From positions 17,628,764-17,692,763 of the forward strand of contig CM034310.1 of NCBI GenBank assembly GCA_019925795.1: 64,000 nt of DNA, in the 5' to 3' direction. Below the pieces are notes generated by a model. The model did not search any database. It worked only from the letters and a program-made list of their open reading frames with translations, and had not been told where the DNA came from. This document shows positions 12,190 through 21,384 of this stretch, in pieces. The translations under genes were made by a program, and so were the position numbers. Position 1 is the first letter of the stretch, and every line of letters starts with the position of its first letter. This DNA is from Dendrobium chrysotoxum (lineage: Eukaryota; Streptophyta; Magnoliopsida; Asparagales; Orchidaceae).

Positions 12190-12519
12190 AATGATCAAAA
12201 ATATTGTTGGTTATGATTTGAATTTAATTTTGCTATTCCCTATGCTCCCCCTTACTAGTTGAGTTTCTGAAAATAGGGAGAGTTTTTTTTTTTCAAATTA
12301 ATAAACTAAAAAATAGAAGAATACAAAAAAATGAACAGGAAATAAACAAAACAACCAACTAGTTATAAAAAAGTGAAAATTATAACTTACCAATAACAAT
12401 CTACTCCCCCTTTTAACATCACTCAAAAGGAGGAATGACTAAGCAAAACATCAAAGATAAAATAAACATGACAATGAATAGAAAAAAATAACAAAGATAA
12501 AAAGCTAAAGTAAGACAAG

Positions 12520-13583
12520 CTAATAATAAGAAGGTCCTTGATCAGGTGGTAGTGATGGTGGTGGTTAAAAATATCAATGAATTGATGTCAATTGCTCTCT
12601 AAAACATGCCCTATTAGTCTCACACTACTGGTGTTACTCTGTCATGTAGGTGTCAAAGTAAGTCTCCCACTGATCAAATCTCTGAATCATTATCTCATAT
12701 TGAGAAGGATGGTGTACATGTGTTGGTGCTGGATCTCCTTCTGCTTCCTTTGGCTTGGGGTCTACATAATGAACTTTTCGATAATAAGCACTATGAGGGA
12801 TGTGGAAAGAATTATTTAAATAGATGATTGGAAGATGGTCTAATTGTGTAGGGAATTAAGGATTATATTTAGATTCCAAAATAAAGGCAATGATGTGACC
12901 TAATGCTAGATTTGGCTTTCTCTTATTTCTAGGATCTCTATACATGTAAGGTTTTCAAAGTATTGAATAATCAGATTAACTACTTTGAAATCAATTTCAG
13001 CCATTATAAAATAGGTAGTGAGGGATAAAAGAGGTGTGATATTTATCTGATCCCCAGCTTTTGGAATGATTGAATTGCAAAGGATATGTTGAATAATCCA
13101 GGCATCTTGAACTAAAGTGTTAACATGATGAATGTGGTAATTTACTGAAGAATCCCCAAGGGTGGTGTTGACAGAGATCCAATTATAGTCAATGAGAAAT
13201 GCTAAGGAATAAACTTTTTCATCGATGGTAGAAAGGTGCAGAATTTTGTTGAAGTCTTGATATGTGATCTCTACGGGCCTTCTATTGACATAAGATTGAA
13301 GGGAAGTACCTTCACTATTGATATGAAGGCTAGCAAAAAATTCAAAGAGGAGTTTACAGCTGAATGGGAAGGCAAGAGCAAGAATGAATTGAAGGGTGGT
13401 GCAAGCACTGAGATTTAATACTTAAAAGTTTATGACTTCTTGATTTATAATTTTGGAAGGGGTTATCCCGGTAGCCTTATAACGATGATAGGCTTCTTCA
13501 TCATCTACTTCAGGGAAGCAAGGATCAACGAAACATTGAGAAAAACTTCCTACGAAAGCCCTTGAGTGCTATCCACTGGCCAT
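12520..13583 (-). pseudogene. Copia A third ORF, homologous to copia B third ORF
   Basis: Read from ATG at 13583 with several stops and shifts. It shares with 23420-24497 an N-terminal phrase (DDEEAYHRYKATGITPSKII against NKEAYLRYAASKVTPSRIL). The central core is also shared (WIIQHILCNSIIPKAGDQ against RIIQHVLRTSIIPKARDR), as are ALGHIIAFILESKYNP, a heptad-like IQRFDQWETYFDTYM and a C-terminal proline stretch ending PPDQGPS. Overall length is about 354 codons against about 359. The core resembles the putative plant transposon protein domain seen in third ORFs of plant retroelements. No membrane segment or signal peptide is evident. Function is unknown. Confidence 0.7.
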
Positions 13584-13660
13584 TGCAAAGAGTAGGAACT
13601 TATAAAGGAAGGAAGAAGGATTGAATGATTGGAGTGAAGAAAAACCTTGTGTTTCCTCCC

Positions 13661-13668
13661 TTTAAATA
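13661..13668 (-). promoter_or_regulatory. TATA-like box upstream of copia A third ORF
   Basis: CTATTTAAAGGGAGG on the minus strand lies about 78 bases before the ATG at 13583 and directly after a run of GTAC palindromes. Copia B has CTATATAAAGGTGGG at the corresponding place. Conservation of TATA plus the following AAAGG-G-GG supports a shared element. Confidence 0.5.
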
Positions 13669-13689
13669 GAAATCAGACATATCATACAG

Positions 13690-14090
13690 TATGATGTACG
13701 ATTGGACAGTATGATGTATGTCATTTAATTCATCCAGTCCGATCAGTCAAAAAAGTTAGTCTTATCATACAGTACAATCAAAATTATATTGGACGATCCA
13801 TATGAAGACAGTCATCCTGAGGCGTTAGCCTGGATGATAGTTGACTGGTCATATCATACAGTACAAACAAGTATTAATATAGTGTGATAAGATATTTTAT
13901 ATTTACCAATAAAATTCAATTCATCCAAACATGAGTGTTTTATGTATCGTACAACATGAAATAGGTGTTCGTATAATACGATCACTAATAATTGATCAAT
14001 CAGAGACGTTGGATGTGTTGTGAGTAGTGATGTGATATTTTATGAAGATCGTACAATACAATATGATATAGTAGAGTACAATGTGAGTAA
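13690..14090 (-). repeat. Decayed GTAC-palindrome array before copia A third ORF
   Basis: Many copies of degenerate ATCATACAGTATGAT, GTACGATTGGACAGTATG and CGTACAACATG-type motifs occur. They look like TCGTAC-N-GTACGA palindromes in which CG became CA or TG. The same array in copia B is better preserved (22945-23345). Confidence 0.6.
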
Positions 14091-14264
14091 TTTTAATTTT
14101 TTGTATATGATAATCAAAATGACTTCATAAAAAAAAAAAGAAAAAAGAAAAATTCACACAAAAATAGGTCACAAATATAAATATCAAACAAGAACAAACA
14201 CAGAACAATTTGCATAAAAGAACACAAAAAATATTGAAGTTTTCAATTTCCAATTCCTCGTATT

Positions 14265-15520
14265 TCAAGCATGAATGTTGATAACACCTAGTCTAATCCT
14301 CAAGGTGCTAAAGGTTTCAAAGATAAGAGGTTTTGTAAAGATATTTACCGGTTAATTTTTAGTATCTGTATGATGTAATTCTATATCGCCCTTGGTTACA
14401 TGATCTCTAATAAAACTGTGCCTAATGTCTATGTGTTTAGTCAGGGAGTGTTAGATTAAATTTTTTGAGATACATATGGCACTAGTGTTATCACACATGA
14501 TTTTAATAGTGTCGACAAGGAGTCCAAGATCAAGGATTTATTAGTTAAGCCATAGGACTTGAGCAACACAGCTTCCTACAGCTATGCACAATGCTTTAGT
14601 AGTACATATGGCTATAGAGTTTTATTTTCTACTGGACCAAGCGACTAAAGATTATCCTATGAATTGATAGGTTCTAGATATACTTTCTCTATCAATCCTA
14701 TAACCTTCAAAGTTTGAATCAAAAAATCATATGATTTTAAAAGATGAGTTATGTTTAGGATACTAGATTCCTAGGTTTTAGGTTTCTAGAAGATATCAAA
14801 GAATTTGCCTAACAGCACTTATATGGGATTCTTTGGGATCAACCTAAAATCAAGCACAGAGACATAAATTAAACATGATATCGGGTCTATTGGCATCAAT
14901 TAGAGAAGTGATCCAATCATCCCTCTATATTTCTTTTGATCAACTAATTTTCCATTGGGATCCTTATCTAATTAAATGGCAGAGCTCATGGGAGTATTCA
15001 TTACCTTGACATTATCCATCTCATATTTTTAAGAAAATTTTGATATATTTTTTTTGGCTAAGAAAAGTTTCATCGTCCCTTTGTCCACACTAAATCCAAA
15101 GAAATAGGTAAGGTCTCCCATCATGCTCATCTCAAACTCCTCACTCATTGCTTTTGAAAATTCATCACAAAGATTCTTATTTATGGATCCAAACAGTATA
15201 TCATCAATATAAATATGAACAATGAGTAGATCTTCTCTTACTTTCTTTAGGAATAGGGTGGCGTCTATAATACCCTTTATAAAGGGTCTATCTAGGAGGA
15301 ATGTGCTCAGCCTTTCATACGAAGCTTTAGGTGGTTTGTTCAATCTATATATTGTCTTCTTTAATTTAAATACATGATAGGGAAATTGAGAATTCTCAAA
15401 ACTTGGGGGTTGTTCAACATATAAATCTTCTTTTATCACCATATTTAGGAAGGCACTCTTAGCATCCATTTGACATAACTTGAATCTTCTAAAGCATGCA
15501 AAGGATAATAACACTCAAAT
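14265..15520 (-). pseudogene. Copia A reverse transcriptase and RNase H
   Basis: Ty1/copia RT. Frame 15029-15514 carries MDAKSAFLNMVIKEDLYVEQ and YIDDILFGS, so the catalytic Y-x-DD is intact, followed by FEMSMMGDLTYFFGFSVD. RNase H text resumes below 15000 and ends with TKHIDIRHSFIRDHVTKGDI and LRIRLGVINIHA before the stop at 14265-14267. Several stops and shifts interrupt it. Copia B has the same end (GVIDLNA). Confidence 0.8.
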
Positions 15521-16069
15521 GGCCTATAACCTAGCTACAAGGGAAAAGGTATCTTCAAAGTCAATTCCATTAATCTGATTATACCCCTTAGCTACTAATA
15601 TAGCCTTATTTCTAATTACTATGTTAGACTCATTCATTTTATTCTTAAAAATCCATGTAGTTTCTACAGCACTTTATCTTTAATTCTGCTAACCAACTCC
15701 CAAACATCATGCTTAACAAATTTATTCAATTCTTCTTTCATTGCTATGATCTAGAATTCATCAGATAAGGCTTGATCTATGTTTGAGGGTTCTTCCATAG
15801 AGGTGAAACTAGAGTGAATAATCTCCTTTTTAATTCCCTGCCTAGTTCTTACTCTTACAGATGGATCTCCTAGGATGAGCTCCTTGAGTTCACTAGATTA
15901 ATATCTCTAATCTCTTTGCAATGGGTCCTGAGGCTCTACTTTATTTTTTAGATAAATAGATTCTAGTCCTTGGGTGACTTCAACCACTTCTTCTTCTTCT
16001 AACCTAGGCTCAACAGATCTATCAGATTCATCAAATACTACATGGGTGGTCTCCTCTACCACTAATTCC

Positions 16070-16960
16070 CTCTTATTGAAAACTCTGTAGGCTTTACCTA
16101 CAGATAAATATCATAGGAAAACTCCATTAGGATTAGGGTCAAATTTTCTTATTGGAGATTTTCTATTCTTTAGAATGAACACCTTGTATCCAAAAACATG
16201 TAGGTGAGAGAGATTGGGTGTCCTTCCTTTGAGTAATTCATAGGGTGTCTTATTGAGTTTGGATCTGATATTAACCTTATTACGAACATAGCAAGCAATA
16301 TTCACTACTTCAACCCATAAATATTTAGGAAGTGAATACTCAGCTAGTATGGCTCTGGTAGCTTTTACCAAGGGGTTTTAGCAACCCCATTATGCTGAGG
16401 GGTTTTACGAGCTAAAAAATTAGGTTTTATACCTAGTTGCTTATAAAGTATACAAACTTATCATTTTTAAGTTCCCCTCCATGATCAATATGGATAATTT
16501 ACATTTATCAACCTATTTAGAGAATGCCCTAAATTTCTCAAATGATTCATTTTTATGTGATAGAAATCTAATCTATCTAAATCTTTAGTAATCATCAACA
16601 ATCACATATCCATATATTTTCCCACCTAAGCTGGCAATACTAATTAGTCCAAATAGATCCATATGAATGATTTCTAATGGTCTACAGGTGGAGATATCCT
16701 TTATTGTGTGAGAGGAAGTTTTGATTTACTTTCCAAGTTGGTAAGCATCACAAAGGTGGGCCTTAGAGAAATTTTATTTGAGTATGCCTCTAACTAGGTT
16801 CTTTTGGGTTATTTTTTTAAGATTTTTCATGCTTGTATGGCATAGTCTCTTATGCCATATCAAGGATTCATCAATAATTATTTTTAGGAAAAGAGAACTA
16901 GTGTATTCAATATAATTTAAATCAAGCATCTAAACTTTATTAATACTTTTTTCCTTCTAA
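16070..16960 (-). pseudogene. Copia A integrase
   Basis: Frame 16111-16371 holds the integrase core end: VKATRAILAEYSLPKYLWVE, CYVRNKVNIRSKLNKTPYEL and LSHLHVFGYKVF. These match copia B 20640-20835 almost word for word. Nearby minus-strand fragments from 16380 to 16960 correspond to the D-D-E core and the HHCC region but are broken. Not functional. Confidence 0.7.
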
Positions 16961-17006
16961 AATAATATTTCCATTTAAACTAATCATACAACTAGTAGAT
17001 AAGAAT

Positions 17007-17350
17007 TTAATATGAAACCTTGTCACATAGTTGACTAATATTAAGCAAGTTATGTTTCTGGCCATCTACTAGTAAGACATTTTCAATACTAAAATTCTTA
17101 AAATTACCAATAATTCCTAAACCTTCCACTTTTCTAGTGGTATTATCTCCAAGTGTAACTTTGCCTCTTAACCTAGCCTCTAACATGATAAATTGCTTCA
17201 TGTCTCCAATCATGTGCCTTGAGCTTCCGTTGTTAAGGTACCACATGCTCTCACTAGGCCTTTTGTGAGAGCACTCCTATAAAGTCAATCAAATATTAGA
17301 TTTAGGAACCCATGTAAGATCACTCCACTATCCAGGTACCATATGCTCTC
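17007..17350 (-). pseudogene. Copia A gag end and protease start
   Basis: Frame 17007-17246 reads MWYLNNGSSRHMIGDMKQF and then IENVLLVDGQKHNLLNIS. The protease active site D-S-G is changed to N-N-G. Just upstream the gag end WVPKSNI is followed by TGA (17289-17291), the same place where copia B gag ends (WVPKTKV, TGA). At 17325-17350 a second partial copy of the protease start occurs, reading WYLDSG, directly at the junction with a gypsy gag fragment. Confidence 0.7.
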
Positions 17351-17609
17351 CTTAACTAATCCTCGCTATCCTTGGCTCAACAACACCCTCAAACCTCAGA
17401 GGATTTAGTCTAAAAAATATCTACAAATGTATGTTCATATCATCAGATTAAATAGTAAGAACTCTACCCTATGCTTCACCCATCATCTGGGCTATAAGAC
17501 TAGCAATCTAAGAAACTATATCAGAACCCACTGTCAGAGATGCATTATGTATAGGAGCAGCTTGACTAGCACTCAACCCATATCTTATATCTTGGTTTAA
17601 TGAATCCAT
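17351..17609 (-). pseudogene. Gypsy gag N-terminal fragment (Del/Tekay-like)
   Basis: From ATG at 17609 the minus strand reads MDSLNQDIRYGLSASQAAPI, then IASLIAQMMGEA and FFRLNPLRFEGVVEPRIAR. The last phrase resembles the PP-x-F-x-G start of gag in chromovirus-type gypsy elements. Three stops (TAG, TAG, TAA) stand where Gln would fit. The frame is cut at about 17350 by the copia A junction. The other part of this element, its 5' LTR, lies beyond copia B at 27484-29262. Confidence 0.45.
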
Positions 17610-17746
17610 ATTATATATAATATGTAACTAAGCATACACACAATTAAAAAAATAATTAAGAACACCAAGTTAATCAAAAACTACTCCACTTGACCTACAG
17701 ATCAATTCATATAGCTCTATTTTATAATCTATATCTAAAACTATTA

Positions 17747-17751
17747 CTATG
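17747..17751. other. Target-site duplication CTATG, left copy
   Basis: CTATG directly precedes the copia B 5' LTR start TGTTATG. The same five bases follow the 3' LTR at 27479-27483. The match at exactly the predicted ends supports both LTR boundaries. Confidence 0.8.
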
Positions 17752-17878
17752 TGTTATGATTTGGGTGAATCGGTTTGTTCATGAGAATTATAATCTAAGT
17801 TTATATTTTTGATGATGGAAAAATAACTATTGTTTGAAATAAAATATACAAAAATAGATCTTCTAACATTCACTTTCA
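17752..17878 (+). repeat. Copia B 5' LTR, contracted to 127 bp
   Basis: It starts TGTTATGATTTGGGTGAAT, parallel to the 3' LTR start TGTTATGATTTGAGTGAAT at 25826, and ends CACTTTCA two bases before the primer site. The 3' LTR ends CACTTTTA. About 1.5 kb present in the 3' LTR is missing here, including the TATA box and both minisatellites. The segment 17807-17876 matches the reverse complement of 25745-25818 better than it matches the 3' LTR itself. Confidence 0.85.
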
Positions 17879-17880
17879 AG

Positions 17881-17893
17881 TGGTATCAAAGAC
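17881..17893 (+). other. Copia B primer-binding site (initiator Met tRNA type)
   Basis: TGGTATCAAAGAC begins two bases after the LTR. The family sequence is TGGTATCAGAGC, complementary to the 3' end of plant initiator Met tRNA. Confidence 0.85.
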
Positions 17894-17937
17894 AATTTCA
17901 AAAATAATTATTTTAAATACTTTTTGAAATTTCGATC

Positions 17938-19693
17938 ATGGCTAATTTTAGAAATAGAAATACTATGGAAGGATACTCGATCACTAGACCACCGTTATTT
18001 AATAATAATCCTTTTGATTTTTGGAAAACTCGCATGTCTACTTTTCTGCAATCACTTGACTATCGCATATGGATGTTAGTTCAGGATGGTTATACTGAAC
18101 CAACTAGGATTGTAGAAGGAATAAGAGTTCAAACACCTTTTGCAAACTGGACTGTAGAAGAACGTGAATTAGCTCAACTGAATGCTAAGTTTTTGAATAG
18201 TTTCTTTTGTGCTTTAAAGTCAGAAGATTACATATGTGTATCTACCTGTAAATCAAGAAAGGAAGTTTGGGATAGACTTTGCATCACATATGAAGGTATG
18301 AATGAAGTGAAACAAACTAGATTGAACATTCTCTTGCACGACTATGAACTTTTTTCGCATGAAATAGAATGAATCAATCTCTGACATGTACACTCATTTT
18401 ACACACATAGCCACCTCATTGCATGCTTTAGGTAGGGAGTTAACGAATGCTGAGAAAGTTAACAAGATATTACGTTGTTTACCTCCTGCATATGATGCAA
18501 AGATAACTGCAATAACAGAATCTAAAGATTTGAATGTTTATTCTGTTGACAATCTTCTTGGATCACTAATTGCTTACGAGCAATCGGTGACTCAAAGATA
18601 GATTGATGCAAGTGAGAAGCGAAAGGAGAAGAATATTGCTTTAAAGGTGGACGACTCTGAAAGTGATCAATCACTACCTAAGGATGAAGAGGATATTGCC
18701 CTGATGATGAGGCAATTTAGAAGTTTCCTAAAAAGGAAGCAGAGAAGACGCCAGCATTGGAACAAAGGTAAGTTCCAGAAGAATGTTAAGGCTTCAAATG
18801 AAGTCATTTGCTATGAGTGCAGGAAGCCAGGACACATCAAGATAGATTATCCCAATCTCAAAGGAAATCCTAGCAAGGAGAAGACCGAGGAGAAACCAAA
18901 GGATAGAAGGGGTAAAAAGAGAGTACAACGAGCTTTCTGGGCGGACTCAGCTTCAGATTCATCAGAAACAACACCAGAAGAGGAAGTTACCAATTTGTGC
19001 TTAATGGCTGATAATCTCGACCATTCAGATGAAGATGAGGTATGTGATTTAAGCTATGAAGAATTATTTGAAGTTTCTGAATGCATACACTCTGAATATA
19101 GGAAACTTAAGAAACTGCATGCTAAGTTGAATTTAGATTATATAGAGCTGCAGAAAGATTATGAGATCCTTAGAAAAGATCATGCATTAATTGACAGCAA
19201 CCACATGACTTTGTTGGATGAGTATGGTGATTTAAATAAACAGCATAATCTTTTAAAATCATCAAATGCTGAACTTGAAAAAGATTTTAAGACCTTTATG
19301 GATGAATCAGATTCTAGAGAGCATAAGTTGAAAATTAATAATTCAATTTTAGAAAGTGCTAATGCTTATCTTAAAGTATAGATTAAAGCACTTAAGGAAA
19401 ATAAAATACCACCTAAACTTGAAGAGTTTCATGAATCTTACCATAAGAACATTGACTCAAGATCTAAAAAGAAAATTTTTAGGAAGAATAGATTGGTGAA
19501 TCCCTTTCCAGGGATAAAGTGTTTTTCTTGTGGTAGTTTAAGATATATTTCCCATACCTGTACTTTGAAGTATAGAGCACATTTAGTATGGAGACCTAAG
19601 GTGCATAAATCACAGCATATCACACATGCATCTAGTTTAAAATTGTCAAGAGGTGAACCCAAACTTATTTGGGTTCCCAAGACTAAAGTTTGA
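17938..19693 (+). pseudogene. Copia B gag
   Basis: Structural polyprotein of the virus-like particle. The N-terminal capsid part starts MANFRNRNTMEGYSITRPPL, typical of SIRE/Maximus gag, with WKTRMSTFLQSLDYRIW and VWDRLCITYEGMNEVKQTRL. A one-base insertion near 18370 shifts frame. TAG at 18599 and TAG at 19379 interrupt at Gln positions. A zinc knuckle reads CYECRKPGHIKIDY (final Cys lost), followed by a coiled-coil-like stretch at about 19080-19375. A second degenerate knuckle, CFSCGSLRYISHTC, lies near 19520. Gag ends WVPKTKV with TGA at 19691-19693. Confidence 0.85.
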
Positions 19694-20256
19694 TCATTTT
19701 GCAGGATCGTTCTCACACAAGACCTCGTGAGAGTATTTGGTACCTGGACAGTGGCTACTCAAAGCATATGACTGGAGATACAAATCAATTTATATCGTTG
19801 GAAGCTAGGAATGGAGGCAAGGTGACGCTTGGAGATAATACCACCAAGAGAGTGGTAGGTACAGGTATAATTGGAAATTTAAAAAATTTTGTTATTGAGA
19901 ATGTACTGTTGGTTGAAGGTTTGAAACACAATCTGTTTAGTATTAGTCAATTATGTGACAAGGGCTATCATATAAAGTTTTTACCTACAAGTTGTGTTAT
20001 TAGTCTAAATGAAACTGTTGTTTTGAATGGTGATAGGGTGAATAATATTTACATGCTAGATTTTAATTCTATTAAACCATCTACTGCCTTATGTTTGAAA
20101 ACTGTATCTGATGAATCATGGTTGTGGCATAGACGGCTTTGTCATGCTAGCATAAAAAATCTTAGGAAAATCACTCAAAAGCAACTAGTTAGAGGAGTAC
20201 CCAAATTAGATTTAACTAAAGATCACTTGTGTGATGCATGTCAACTAGGAAAATAA
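19690..20256 (+). pseudogene. Copia B protease and integrase HHCC region
   Basis: The frame after the gag stop begins ahead of ESIWYLDSGYSKHMTGD, with protease active-site D-S-G intact. The pre-integrase domain follows: VTLGDNTTKRVVGTGIIGNL, KHNLFSISQLCDKGY and LWHRRLCHASIKNLRKI, then CDACQLGK, so both His and both Cys of the zinc site are present. TAA at 20254-20256 replaces the Gln expected after GK. The frame is minus one relative to gag here, while in copia A gag and protease share a frame, so a one-base indel is likely. Confidence 0.85.
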
Positions 20257-21384
20257 GTGAGATCCTCTTTCAATTCGATCAAGGAAATTAGGACTAACAA
20301 GCCCTTAGAAATTCTTCACATGGATTTATTTGGACCTGTTAGTACCTTAAGTTTAGGAGGAAAAAGATTTGGGTATGTTATTGTGGATGACTATACTAGA
20401 TTCACGTGGATTAGATTTTTGAATCATAAGAGTGAATCATTTGAAGAGTTTAGATATTTTGCCACTTGGACTCAGAGGAAACTTGGTTTTGAAATAGTTA
20501 GTATCCAAAGTGATCATGGGGGAGAATTTGAAAATGAAATGTTTAATAATTTTTGCAAATCTTTTGGAATTAAACACAACTTCTCAGCTCCTAGGACACC
20601 TCAACAGAATGGAGTTGTAGAAAGAAAGAACAGGACATTAGTTGAAACTGCTAGGGCCATGTTGGCAGAATATTCACTTCCTAAACACTTTTGGGCTGAA
20701 GCAGTTAGTACATCATGTTATGTGTTGAATAGGGTGTACATAAGATCTAAATTGAATAAGACACCCTATGAACTTCTTAAAGGTAGAAGTCCCAACCTCT
20801 CGCATATACATATTTTTGGATGTAAAGTGTTCATACATAATAATGATAAAATCCTTCTAGGAAAATTTGATCCGAAATCAGATGAAGGAATCTTTCTAGG
20901 ATATTCAAATGTTGGAAAATCATATAGAGTTTTTAATAAGAGAACATTGGTAGTTGAAGAGACCACACATGTTATTTTTGATGAATCCTATGATAGTAAA
21001 GGGTCTAAGTTGGATGAAGATGAGGTTGAGGTGATAACCCAAAAACTTGAAAATCAAAAATTTGAAGAAAGGGTTGAAAAAGAAGAGGAAAACCAATTGC
21101 CTAAAGAATGGAAATTTGTAAGGAGTCATCCTAAAGAGTTGATTTTAGGTGAGCCAAGTGAAGGAGTTAGGACTAGGCATGGTTTGAGGAAAGAAGTGAA
21201 TCATTCAGCATTTATTTCAATGATAGAACCCACGAACATAGAACAAGCACTTTTGGATGAATTTTGGATTTTAGCCATGCAAGAGGAGTTGAATCAATTC
21301 AAGAGAAATGATGTTTGGAAGTTAATTGAAAGGCCAAGAGATCAAAGTGTAGTTGGGACTAAGTGGGTGTCAAAAATAAGATGA
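20257..21384 (+). pseudogene. Copia B integrase core and C-terminus
   Basis: Integrase catalyses insertion of the cDNA. The D-D-E residues are visible in HMDLFGPV, SDHGGEFENEMF and GVVERKNRTLVETARAML. Then come YSLPKHFWAEAV and the copia GKF-type motif (LGKFDPKSDEGIFLGYS). The C-terminal part is acidic and leads to the RT start (WILAMQEELNQFKRNDVW). A one-base indel at about 21375 ends this frame. All catalytic residues are kept. Confidence 0.9.

Larger units (their letters stand above)
12051..17350 (-). mobile_element. Copia A: SIRE/Maximus-like Ty1/copia, truncated at its 5' side
   Basis: Minus-strand order: end of gag (near 17290), protease (17007-17246), integrase (about 16100-16950), RT and RNase H (14265-15520), palindrome-rich spacer (13690-14090), third ORF (12520-13583), polypurine tract (12176-12189), LTR (12051-12175). 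Most of gag, the primer site and the 5' LTR are missing. At about 17350 the sequence changes to a gypsy gag fragment. The element abuts the gypsy A LTR. Domain wording matches copia B closely, so both belong to one broad family. Confidence 0.8.

Noticed and set aside
13236..13418. Plus-strand 60-codon frame as a gene
   Set aside because: It is the antisense shadow of the copia A third ORF.
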